From Burkholderiaceae bacterium (GTDB taxonomy: Bacteria; Pseudomonadota; Gammaproteobacteria; Burkholderiales; Burkholderiaceae), in contig JAGOCV010000108.1 in NCBI GenBank assembly GCA_017998575.1, positions 1 through 11,923 of the forward strand: a DNA stretch of 11,923 nt. The letters are read 5' to 3'. The stretch's first letter is position 1. Every line of letters starts with the position of its first letter. The notes beneath the pieces are model-generated. The model was not told the origin of the DNA, did no database searches, and saw only the letters and a list, made by a program, of their open reading frames with translations. Positions 1 to 6,788 of this stretch are shown one piece after another. The position numbers and the translations under genes are program-made.

Positions 1-915
1 CTGGCCGTGCTGCACGACGCGCTCGACGAATCGGGCTACACCGTGCTGGTGGCCACCTCGGGCGAGGCCGCCCTGGCGCGGGCCGCGCAGGCGCAGCCGC
101 ACGTCATCCTGCTGGATGCCGTCATGCCCGGCATGGACGGCTTCGAGGTGGCACGCCGCCTGAAGGCGCAGCCCGCCACGGCGCAGATTCCGATCATCTT
201 CATGACCGGCCTCACCGACACCGAGTACCTGGTCGCGGCGCTGCAGTCGGGCGGTGTGGATTACGTCACGAAACCCATCAAGCCGCGCGAGGTGCTGGCC
301 CGCATGGGCGTGCACCTGGGCGCCGCGCGCGCCGCGCGGGCGCAGGCGCGGCAGGCGGGGCAGGCGCGCAACGCGCTCGACGCCTTCGGCTACGCCAGCA
401 TCACCGTGCGTGTGTCGGATGGCCGGCTGATGTGGCAGACGCCGCTGGCGCGCGACCTGCTCATGAAGCACTACGGCACCGCCGCGCCGATGACGCCGCA
501 ACCCGTGGTCGACTGGCTGCGCCGCCACTTGGCCGCTGCCCAGGCCCACATCGAGCCGCCGCGCCTCACGGTGGAGCAGGGCGCCTGCCGCCTCACGTTC
601 CGGCTGCACCGGCAGACCGGCGACGAGGGGGGCACCGGCGACTGGCTGATCGTGATGCGCGAGGAAGACGACGCCTCGGTGATCGACGCCATGGGCACGG
701 CGTTCGGACTCACGGCGCGCGAGGCCGAAGTGCTCTACTGGGTCGTCAAGGGCAAGATCAACCGCGACATTGGCGACATCCTGGGCGCGAGCCCGGCCAC
801 GGTGAAGAAGCACCTGGAACGCGTGTTCGCCAAGCTCGGCGTCGAGACACGCACGGCCGCCGCCGCCATGGCGATGAGCCGGATCCGGCCGCTGCAGCCG
901 CAGTTCGAGGGCTGA
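1..915 (+). CDS. Response regulator, receiver + PAS-like + LuxR-type HTH (5' partial)
   Basis: DNA-binding response regulator of a two-component system; a phosphorylated receiver would control promoter binding by the C-terminal helix-turn-helix. The reading frame is open from base 1. The first residues visible (LAVLHDALDESGY) fall just after the acidic-pocket region of a receiver, so the true start and the conserved DD pair lie before the window; the GTG at 7 is not a credible start. Receiver landmarks are the phospho-acceptor Asp at 115-117 (in LLDAVMPGMDGFE), the switch Thr at 205-207 (FMTG) and the conserved Lys at 271-273 (VTKPI). A middle segment, about 370-670 (FGYASITVRVSDGRLMW onward), reads like a degenerate PAS fold; this is inference. 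The C-terminus (FGLTAREAEVLYWVVKGK, then SPATVKKHLERVFAKLGV) is a clear LuxR/GerE HTH. The cognate kinase is not visible and probably lies upstream. It ends 280 bp before the siderophore receptor, which has its own promoter, so a shared operon is unlikely. Confidence 0.9.
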   Translation: MAVLHDALDESGYTVLVATSGEAALARAAQAQPHVILLDAVMPGMDGFEVARRLKAQPATAQIPIIFMTGLTDTEYLVAALQSGGVDYVTKPIKPREVLARMGVHLGAARAARAQARQAGQARNALDAFGYASITVRVSDGRLMWQTPLARDLLMKHYGTAAPMTPQPVVDWLRRHLAAAQAHIEPPRLTVEQGACRLTFRLHRQTGDEGGTGDWLIVMREEDDASVIDAMGTAFGLTAREAEVLYWVVKGKINRDIGDILGASPATVKKHLERVFAKLGVETRTAAAAMAMSRIRPLQPQFEG

Positions 916-1032
916 CGGGCTGACGGACTTGCGGCTGCCGCGAGGGCGCCGCAGCGTGGGCAACACCACCGCGCCGGACGTCGCGCGTTGCAGCGCTTTC
1001 GCAACACATGTCGGCGTTGTGTCCGGAGGGTG

Positions 1033-1060
1033 TTGATTTGTTTATGAGAGTAATTATCAT
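1033..1060 (+). promoter_or_regulatory. Sigma70-type promoter of the siderophore receptor gene
   Basis: TTGATT at 1033-1038 (4 of 6 to TTGACA) and TATCAT at 1055-1060 (5 of 6 to TATAAT) are separated by 16 bp in an AT-rich island within very GC-rich DNA. Transcription would start near 1067, giving a leader of about 130 nt before the ATG at 1196. The -10 overlaps the Fur box, which is the expected geometry for iron repression. It was found by eye; no start site has been mapped. Confidence 0.6.
1045..1059 (+). promoter_or_regulatory. Fur box (7-1-7 inverted repeat)
   Basis: TGAGAGT-A-ATTATCA fits the Fur 7-1-7 consensus TGATAAT-N-ATTATCA. The right arm is perfect and the left arm matches 5 of 7. 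It sits on the -10 element of the promoter for a Fiu-type iron receptor. The expected behaviour is repression by Fe2+-Fur when iron is replete. Motif, position and downstream gene agree, so confidence is high although no binding data are available. Confidence 0.8.
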
Positions 1061-1195
1061 TTGCAAACACCGAGGCCATGCGCCTCGTCACCCAGCCCGC
1101 CATCCGCCTCGCCGGACCGCCAGATCTCTCCAGACGGTACGAACGGCAGAACGCCAGCCAGGACGTTCCCGTTCCCATCCCCCGTCTGGAAGCAC

Positions 1196-3424
1196 ATGGC
1201 ATACATCAAGAACCCCAAGCCAGCCGACGCACGCCGCGCGGCTTTCCGCCCCCACCTGACCGCCGCCGCCACGGCCGTGATGGCGCTGACCGCCCTGCCC
1301 GCCGCTGCGCAAGGCACCGGCCCCGGCACCACGCTGCCCGAGGTGAAAGTGCAGGGCACGGCCGAAACCTACAAGGCTGACACCGTGTCGTCGCCCAAGT
1401 TCACGGCACCGCTGCTCGACACGCCGCAGACCATCACGGTGATCAAGAAGGAAGTGCTGCAGGAGCAGGGCTCGACCACGCTCGTCGAGGCGCTGCGCAA
1501 CACGCCTGGCGTAACCATCCTGCTCGGCGAAGGCGGCAACACCAATGCCAAGGACAACGTCTTCATGCGCGGCTTCGACGCCACGGGCAGCATCTTCGTC
1601 GATGGCGTGCGTCAGCTCGGAAGCTTTCCGCGCGACACGTACAACGTCGAGCAGATCGAAGTCATCAAGGGCCCGTCCGGCGCCGAATACGGGCGCGTGG
1701 CTCCTTCGGGTTCGATCAATCTGTCCACCAAGGCTGCGCGACTGGAAAACTTCTTCAGCGGCTCCGTAGCAACAGGCACCGACGAGCAGGCCCGCCTGAC
1801 GGCCGACATCAACCGGGTGCTGAGCGAGACCTCGGCCTTCAGGTTCAACGCCATGGCGCAGGACAGCGGCGTACCCGGACGGGACTATGTCCGCAACAAG
1901 GGCTGGGCGATCGCGCCGTCGGTGGCATTCGGGCTCAACACCCCCACCCGCCTCACGCTGAGCTACGAACACGTGGAGCAGGACAACCGGCCCGATGGCG
2001 GCATCCCGACCATCGGTGTCCCGGGCTACTTCAGCACCACGGGCACGCTGGCCAGCGCGCCGGCGGTCGATCGATCCGGCTACTACGGCTCGCTCAACGA
2101 CTTCCAGAAGATCCGGGGCGACGGCTTCACCGCGAGGATCGAGCACGACCTGGGCGGCGGCACCACGGTGCGCAACACGACTTACCTCGGCCGGGTGCAC
2201 CAGCAACAGGCTATCGGCAGCGTAGGCAATCCGACCGTGCAGGCGCTGCCCTATTCGTCCTGGACCATCGCGCGCACCCGGCACTACCGCGATCAGACCA
2301 ACACGCTGCTCACCAATCAGACCAACGTCACCGCAACGGTGAACGCCGGGGGCGTCGAGCACACGCTGTCGGGCGGCGTCGAGCTGATTCACGAGAAGCA
2401 GTTCACGCCGACGCTGGTCGGCGGCTCGCTGCCACCCGATACCAACCTCTACAGCCCGGTTCCCGGCGTGGTCCCGTTCGGGGCCGCGCTCGACCGGAGC
2501 ATCGCATGGGCCGAAGGCAGGACGACCACGGTGGCTGCCTATCTCTTCGACACGATGAAGCTCAGCGAGCAGTGGCAGATCAACGGCGGCCTGCGGCTGG
2601 ACCGCTATCGCACGACCAGCGACAGCGTCAGCACCGCCGGCGTGCCCGCGCACCTGAAGGACAGCGGCACGCTGCCGACCTACAAGGTGGGCGCGGTGTA
2701 CAAGCCTGCGCCCAACGGCAGCATCTACGCGGGCTACTCGGTGTCGCAGCGCCCGCCGGGCGGCGAGAACTTCTCGCTGAGCACGAGCACGACCAGTGCG
2801 GATCAGGCTGGCCTCGATCCGCAGAAGGCTTCCAATGTCGAACTCGGCACCAAATGGGATGTGCTGGACGGCAAGCTGGCGCTCACCGCTGCCGTGTTCC
2901 GCAGCGAGAACAGGAACGAACTGATCCTGGATTCGGTCACCAACACGTACACGCAAATCGGGCGCAAGACGGTTCGGGGGATCGAACTGGGGGCGGTCGG
3001 CCAGATCACCCCGGCCTGGGCCGTGACGGCCGGACTCTCGCTGCTCGATCCCGAGATCGCGCAGGGCTCGGCGGCGCAGCAGGGCGGCGTGATCCAGTGG
3101 ACCCCGAAGACAGCCTTCACCTCCTGGACCACTTACAAGCTGCCGATGGGACTGACGATCGGCGGCGGCGTGCGCTACGTCGCGACCGTGGCGCGCAGCA
3201 ACAACGTGGCAACGCAGAATCTGGCGACGTCGTTCGGCCAGGTGCCGTCCTACTGGGTCGCGGACGCGATGGGCTCCTATGAGATCAGCAAGAACGTCAC
3301 GTTGCAGCTGAACGTCTACAACCTGTTCGACAAGCAGTACGTCCAGTCCATCAACGGCAACGGCAACCGCTACACCCCGGGCGCGCCCCGCTCGGCGCTG
3401 GTCACGGCGAACTTCAAGTTCTGA
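1196..3424 (+). CDS. fiu: TonB-dependent catecholate siderophore receptor, Fiu-like
   Basis: Outer-membrane receptor that imports ferric catecholate compounds using TonB/ExbB/ExbD energy. The product is 742 residues; E. coli Fiu is about 760. ATG 1196 is chosen because GGAAG lies just upstream (1188-1192) and a signal peptide follows: charged start, hydrophobic stretch about 21-37, likely cleavage in LPAAAQ. The frame is open back to 1061 but that extension looks non-coding. A TonB-box-like LPEVKV is at 47-52. The plug (about 67-182) contains DTPQTITVIKKEVL, RNTPGV, FMRGFDATGSIFVDGVRQ and VEVIKGP-type residues (VEQIEVIKGPSGAEYGR). The barrel holds PDGGIPTIGVPGY (266-278), QRPPGGENF (about 518) and LNVYNLFDKQYVQSIN, and ends in Phe. 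These segments match what I recall of E. coli Fiu almost word for word. The piuC/ybiX-type hydroxylase gene often found with fiu is not next to it. It is monocistronic by layout and controlled by the upstream Fur box. Confidence 0.94.
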   Translation: MAYIKNPKPADARRAAFRPHLTAAATAVMALTALPAAAQGTGPGTTLPEVKVQGTAETYKADTVSSPKFTAPLLDTPQTITVIKKEVLQEQGSTTLVEALRNTPGVTILLGEGGNTNAKDNVFMRGFDATGSIFVDGVRQLGSFPRDTYNVEQIEVIKGPSGAEYGRVAPSGSINLSTKAARLENFFSGSVATGTDEQARLTADINRVLSETSAFRFNAMAQDSGVPGRDYVRNKGWAIAPSVAFGLNTPTRLTLSYEHVEQDNRPDGGIPTIGVPGYFSTTGTLASAPAVDRSGYYGSLNDFQKIRGDGFTARIEHDLGGGTTVRNTTYLGRVHQQQAIGSVGNPTVQALPYSSWTIARTRHYRDQTNTLLTNQTNVTATVNAGGVEHTLSGGVELIHEKQFTPTLVGGSLPPDTNLYSPVPGVVPFGAALDRSIAWAEGRTTTVAAYLFDTMKLSEQWQINGGLRLDRYRTTSDSVSTAGVPAHLKDSGTLPTYKVGAVYKPAPNGSIYAGYSVSQRPPGGENFSLSTSTTSADQAGLDPQKASNVELGTKWDVLDGKLALTAAVFRSENRNELILDSVTNTYTQIGRKTVRGIELGAVGQITPAWAVTAGLSLLDPEIAQGSAAQQGGVIQWTPKTAFTSWTTYKLPMGLTIGGGVRYVATVARSNNVATQNLATSFGQVPSYWVADAMGSYEISKNVTLQLNVYNLFDKQYVQSINGNGNRYTPGAPRSALVTANFKF

Positions 3425-3441
3425 ACGACCACCGGCGGCGG

Positions 3442-3466
3442 CTGCGCGGCGCTGCCGGCCGCGCGG
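3442..3466. terminator. GC-rich hairpin between convergent genes
   Basis: GCGCGGC (3444-3450) and GCCGCGC (3458-3464) form a perfect 7-bp stem with a 7-nt loop. It extends outward by one wobble pair and one C-G pair (3442/3466). It fills the 42-bp gap between two converging genes, where a bidirectional terminator is expected. There is no T-tract on either strand, so a canonical intrinsic terminator is not proven. Confidence 0.4.
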
Positions 3467-6187
3467 TCACGCCGCGGGTTGCAGCCCCGGCTCGCGCTCG
3501 GCGGCCTCGGGCGCGGAGACGGACTCGGGGCCCTGGGATTCGTCGGCCGGCGCACCGGCCGCTTCCCGCGCGATCGCCTGCAGCGCGCGTGCCACCACTT
3601 CCTGCATGTCCACCGGCCGCAGTTCGCGGGCGCGGATCAGGCGTTCGCAGCTGCGCCGCGTCATGGAGTGCGGCCGGTTGTTCTGGCTCTCGAACATGAA
3701 GAGCGTGCGGCGCTGGCTGGCCCAGATGAGCTGGGCGCGCAGCCACGCTTTCTGCGAATGCAGGTCGACCCAGCCGCCCAGCTTGAGGCCCTTGATGATC
3801 TGCGAGGGCGTGAGCTCGACGCCGGGGCCGGCCGGCGTGGCAGGACCGGCGGCCGGGGCGTCGTCCAGCGGCGCGGCACCGGAGTCGAGCGGCACGGCGC
3901 CCGAGTCGGGCGAGAGCGATGAAGATTCGAACAGCGAAGAATCGAATTGGCTGTCGCCGCTTTCGCCGGCGAGCAGGCCGGGCTCCTCGAAGCCCACGGC
4001 TTCGAGCGCCTCGCGTCCGATCCAGGGCCGGGCCGCGGGCTTGGGCTTGCGTTCCTCGGCCGTGGCCGGCGCCTCGGGCGCCTCGGGGCGCGCGTCGAGG
4101 AATCCGTCTTTCCAGTCGCGGCGGTTGCGCGTGCGGCACAGGTCGAGCACGGGCTTGTGCAGGCGTTCGAGCGTGTCGAAGATCGACTGGCGCTCGGCAC
4201 CGTCCTGGCCCAGCATCTCCAGGCCCTCGTTGATCTTGCGCAGCACCGACGGAATGAGGCCGATGAGCTTGACCGGGTTGTTAAGCGTGAGCTCGTGCTT
4301 GGTGCTCCAGAGCAGATCGGACACCAGCGAGCCGAAGCCGCCCGGGTCGAGCTGGTTCTTGGTGTCCTTCAGGCGCGCGTGCGCCATCACCAGCGTCCAG
4401 CGGTTGTAGAGGAAGTCGAGGATGACGGCCGGCACCAGATCGAGGTCGGTGCGCTGGCTGATCTCGTACGCCAGCTGGTTGGCCAGCGCCTGCCGCTCTT
4501 CGGCGAAGCGCATGGCTTCGACGACGGCGTTGCGGGGTTCGGCGTCGGCCTGATCCTGTTCGGTCCACAGCCCTTCGAGCTTGCCGAGCGCCGCCTCGAA
4601 AGGCTTGGCGTCGGTGACTTCTTCCAGATGGTTCAGGCCGTTGAAGGCCGAGCCGATGGGTTCGAGGAATTCGTTGAAATCGGGCGCGAGCTCGTCGTTG
4701 TAGCGGAAGCTGCGCTGCGCCACGCGCTCGATCAGCCGGCGGCCCGGGTGGGAGGTGTCGGAGAAGAAGCGCGGGTCGATCATCGCCAGGCGCAGCAGCG
4801 CCGGCTCCAGCGCCAGGATGGCCTCGCGCATGGCGCCCAGCAGGCGGGCGTCGCGCGCCACCTGGTTGAGCAGCTCGCGCACCAGCTCCAGGCCCAGCAC
4901 CTGGTCGACGTACTGCGCATCGCGCTTGAGCTGCGTGCGCACCAGCGCGCGCTCCTTGGCGCGCGCGTACTCGCCCCACATCGGCGAGCTCAGGCCCATC
5001 GAGGCATCGACATAGCGCATCGGCCGCTCGATGGGCGGAATCTCGCGGTAGTTCTCGGGCGAGTCGGGCAGCACTTCGGTGTCGAGCTCGTCGCGCAGTT
5101 GCGCCAGTTCGCGGTCCACCGATTCGTAGAAGGCCGGTGCCAGCACGCGCGGCGCCGGGCCGGTGGGCGCGGGGGCCGTCGGGTTGGCGAAGAACTGGCG
5201 CAGCAGCTCGCCGCTTACCTGCTCGTCGGCCATGTCGACCACGACCGGATCGCCAATGTAGGTGCCGCCGCCGACACCCCCGCCAGCACTGCCGCCACCG
5301 CCGCCGCCCCCACCCATGCCGCCGCCACCCATGCCGCCGCCACTACCGCCACCGCCACCACCGGGGCCCGCGAGAGCGCCATGGCCGCTGTCGGGGCCGC
5401 CGGATTCGCCGGTGGACGAGTTGCCAGCGCCGGACGGCGATTCGGGCGCCTGGCCGACCTTGTAGCCCACCGCCTGTACGCCGGCTTCCTTGAGGTCGCG
5501 GATCACGCGCGCATAGACGGACTTGATCTCGTCACCCAGCGGCGGCGCGATGTGCGCGAGCCAGACGGTCACCGTGCCCGACTCGGCGCCAGCCTCGTCC
5601 AGCGTTGCGCGCACCACGCGCGCGAAGATGTCGGCGCGGAACGGGTTGAACTGCGGCGCGATGTGCGTGAGCCCGAGCGCCGAACTCACCAGGCCGTCCA
5701 CGGCCAGCATGCTGGATTCGAGGATGCCCGACAGGCGCTGCAGCAGGCGGGACACTTCGATCGACTGCGACAGCGCGGAGTCGTCGACCAGTGTGAAGTC
5801 GCGTCCACCGAAGCACGAGTCGCCGTCGCCGAACGGATCGAAATCGGCCGCCGCTGCCTTGGGTACCATGAACTGGCCCGTCGCATTGGGATTGGGGTTG
5901 GCCGCCAGTCGCATGGCGGCTGCGGTCTCGGCGTTGAGTGCATCGCGCAGCAGGGCCGCGTAGCGCCGCGACAGCGGATCGCGCAGGTTGGCCAGGGTGC
6001 GCCAGGCCAGCGTGAGTTCGTTGCGGCTGGCGCTGCTGATGCTCTTGCCTTCGGCGTCCTGCAGCACCTTGACCGTGTTGTCCACGCAGCGCGCGAACGA
6101 GGCTTGCCCATCGTCCGCCGCGTGGTCTAGGCAATTCTGGAGAGCGAACGATTCCAAGGCCATATTCTGGTGTGCGGCGTTCCGCAA
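3467..6187 (-). CDS. DUF1631 family protein with polyglycine linker
   Basis: Large soluble protein of 906 residues with no signal peptide or membrane segment; the molecular function of DUF1631 is not known to me. Family-like signatures are an N-terminal helical part (about 20-245) and the central block LELVRELLNQVARDARLL, LEPALLRLAMIDPRFFSD and HPGRRLIERVAQRS (about 433-494). A helical stretch follows to about 690, and then a small C-terminal domain (about 798-862: LKLGGWVDLH, WLRAQLIWAS, RTLFMFES). These are separated by a Gly-rich linker (276-308) and a Pro/Asp/Ser-rich acidic linker (about 697-790). The start is taken as TTG at 6187 because AAGGGGGG lies 6 nt upstream (6201-6194); ATG at 6163 lacks such a site. 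It is on the same strand as the motor-like operon, 163 bp downstream, with its own candidate -10, so operon membership is uncertain. The C-terminal domain could be a PilZ-like barrel, but the PilZ arginine and DxSxxG motifs are not seen. Confidence 0.87.
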   Translation of the reverse strand: MRNAAHQNMALESFALQNCLDHAADDGQASFARCVDNTVKVLQDAEGKSISSASRNELTLAWRTLANLRDPLSRRYAALLRDALNAETAAAMRLAANPNPNATGQFMVPKAAAADFDPFGDGDSCFGGRDFTLVDDSALSQSIEVSRLLQRLSGILESSMLAVDGLVSSALGLTHIAPQFNPFRADIFARVVRATLDEAGAESGTVTVWLAHIAPPLGDEIKSVYARVIRDLKEAGVQAVGYKVGQAPESPSGAGNSSTGESGGPDSGHGALAGPGGGGGGSGGGMGGGGMGGGGGGGGSAGGGVGGGTYIGDPVVVDMADEQVSGELLRQFFANPTAPAPTGPAPRVLAPAFYESVDRELAQLRDELDTEVLPDSPENYREIPPIERPMRYVDASMGLSSPMWGEYARAKERALVRTQLKRDAQYVDQVLGLELVRELLNQVARDARLLGAMREAILALEPALLRLAMIDPRFFSDTSHPGRRLIERVAQRSFRYNDELAPDFNEFLEPIGSAFNGLNHLEEVTDAKPFEAALGKLEGLWTEQDQADAEPRNAVVEAMRFAEERQALANQLAYEISQRTDLDLVPAVILDFLYNRWTLVMAHARLKDTKNQLDPGGFGSLVSDLLWSTKHELTLNNPVKLIGLIPSVLRKINEGLEMLGQDGAERQSIFDTLERLHKPVLDLCRTRNRRDWKDGFLDARPEAPEAPATAEERKPKPAARPWIGREALEAVGFEEPGLLAGESGDSQFDSSLFESSSLSPDSGAVPLDSGAAPLDDAPAAGPATPAGPGVELTPSQIIKGLKLGGWVDLHSQKAWLRAQLIWASQRRTLFMFESQNNRPHSMTRRSCERLIRARELRPVDMQEVVARALQAIAREAAGAPADESQGPESVSAPEAAEREPGLQPAA
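5264..5362 (-). repeat. Polyglycine-encoding low-complexity tract inside the DUF1631 gene
   Basis: Residues 276-308 of the DUF1631 product are almost entirely Gly, broken by Ser, Met, Ala and Val (units like GGGGM). On the plus strand this appears as a run of CCGCC/CCACC triplets with near-identical 15-bp units ending CCCATG around 5312-5338. It is a likely flexible linker and a candidate slippage site that varies in length between strains. The frame stays open through it. Confidence 0.85.
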
Positions 6188-6201
6188 TCTCCACCCCCCT
6201 T
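6188..6201 (-). promoter_or_regulatory. Shine-Dalgarno deciding a TTG start
   Basis: On the minus strand AAGGGGGG (6201-6194) followed by TGGAGA immediately precedes TTG at 6187-6185. The spacing of 6-8 nt is ideal, whereas the next in-frame ATG (6163) has no purine-rich site close by. This is why the rarer TTG codon is preferred as start for the DUF1631 gene. Confidence 0.6.
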
Positions 6202-6222
6202 GGGCGGAGCAACGCGGTGCCT

Positions 6223-6228
6223 ATTCTA
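6223..6228 (-). promoter_or_regulatory. Candidate -10 element for the DUF1631 gene
   Basis: TAGAAT on the minus strand matches 5 of 6 bases of TATAAT and lies about 36 nt upstream of the TTG start, giving a short leader with the Shine-Dalgarno in place. The -35 region at the right distance (CTACCC) is poor, so an activator or an error in this call is possible. Confidence 0.35.
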
Positions 6229-6306
6229 TGCAGCGGCGGGTGCCCGGGTAGGGAGGAGCATGCGTCCAGTCCGGGAATACCGGGCTTTGTTCAGCGAAAG
6301 GGCACG

Positions 6307-6328
6307 CACGAGGCATGCACGAGACATG
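6307..6328. repeat. 11-bp tandem direct repeat
   Basis: CACGAGGCATG (6307-6317) is followed directly by CACGAGACATG (6318-6328), with one mismatch. It sits in the 163-bp gap between the DUF2894 and DUF1631 genes, upstream of the candidate -10 of the latter. Two adjacent copies one helical turn apart would suit a regulator site, but chance is not excluded. Confidence 0.6.
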
Positions 6329-6329
6329 C

Positions 6330-6345
6330 CCGGCGCGCGCGCCGG
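6330..6345. terminator. 16-bp perfect palindrome after the four-gene operon
   Basis: CCGGCGCGCGCGCCGG is self-complementary over 16 bp and lies 6-21 nt beyond the DUF2894 stop codon on the minus strand, adjoining GCCGGCCGGC (6341-6350). As RNA it can fold as a 6-bp GC stem with a 4-nt loop. The position suits a terminator or 3'-end stabiliser. No U-tract follows, so read-through into the DUF1631 gene is possible. Confidence 0.4.
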
Positions 6346-6350
6346 CCGGC

Positions 6351-6788
6351 TCAGGCAGCCTTGCCCCGGCTGCGGCGCGGCCCGCCGGAGGCGGTTGCCG
6401 CGGCCGGCGCCGGGCCGCCGCGGGCGTGCTCGTCCAGCCACAGCAGGGCGTCGGCATGGGCCAGGAAGTGCTCCAGGTAGGTCGGGGACAACCCGTTCAT
6501 CAGCACCAGCGAGCGATGCACCAGCTGCTGCGAATTGATCGGGCCGGCGTTCTCGGGCACTTCGGCCAGCGCCTGGGCCAGCCGCCGGCCGGCGTCCAGC
6601 CGCGACCAGGTGCGGCGGAAGTAGTCCAGCGTGCCGGGCTCGGGCAGGCCGGGAGCCGGCGCGGCGCCCTCCGGCCGGGCAGCGCTCGCGGCTTGCCCGA
6701 TGGCCTTGGCGTTCAGCCGGTCGGCCAGCTCGCCGAGCGGGCCGCGGCGCGGCACCGGCGCCGCGGAGGGGGCGACGGGTTCAGCCAC
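6351..6788 (-). CDS. DUF2894 domain protein (short form)
   Basis: Small protein of unknown function, 145 residues from the GTG at 6788, no signal peptide or membrane segment. The core reads GPLGELADRLN, then LDYFRRTWSRLDAGRRLAQA, VPENAGPINSQQLVHRSL and LSPTYLEHFLAHADALLWL. I recognise these as the C-terminal half of DUF2894. A basic tail (SGGPRRSRGKAA) ends it. GTG 6788 is chosen because it overlaps the OmpA-like gene's stop by 8 bp (GTGGCTGA), continuing the coupling pattern of the operon. The frame runs open further back to 6911, but that segment is entirely inside the OmpA gene and is Arg/Pro/Trp-rich, like a shadow. From memory, longer family members have an added N-terminal helical region that this one appears to lack. 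It is the last gene of the motor-like operon. The role is unknown; its constant pairing with the motor genes suggests a cytosolic accessory (inference). Confidence 0.8.
   Translation of the reverse strand: MAEPVAPSAAPVPRRGPLGELADRLNAKAIGQAASAARPEGAAPAPGLPEPGTLDYFRRTWSRLDAGRRLAQALAEVPENAGPINSQQLVHRSLVLMNGLSPTYLEHFLAHADALLWLDEHARGGPAPAAATASGGPRRSRGKAA

Noticed and set aside
930..953. Terminator after the response regulator
   Set aside because: TGCGGC (930-935) and GCCGCA (948-953) could pair, but the loop is 12 nt, the stem only 6 bp and there is no T-tract.
1061..1195. N-terminal extension of the receptor to 1061
   Set aside because: The open frame continues upstream, but the residues are Pro/Ser/Arg-rich and precede a proper signal peptide. 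The SD sits before ATG 1196 and the predicted transcription start (about 1067) would exclude it.
1078..1380. Small ORF starting at ATG 1078 in the receptor leader
   Set aside because: It overlaps the receptor gene in another frame, has no Shine-Dalgarno, and its composition (Arg/Pro/Ala) is typical of GC-rich shadow frames.
3947..6130. Long plus-strand open frame opposite the DUF1631 gene
   Set aside because: The 727-residue frame has no recognisable domain and is rich in Arg, His, Gln and Gly as expected for an antisense frame in high-GC DNA. The minus-strand DUF1631 reading is clearly the gene.
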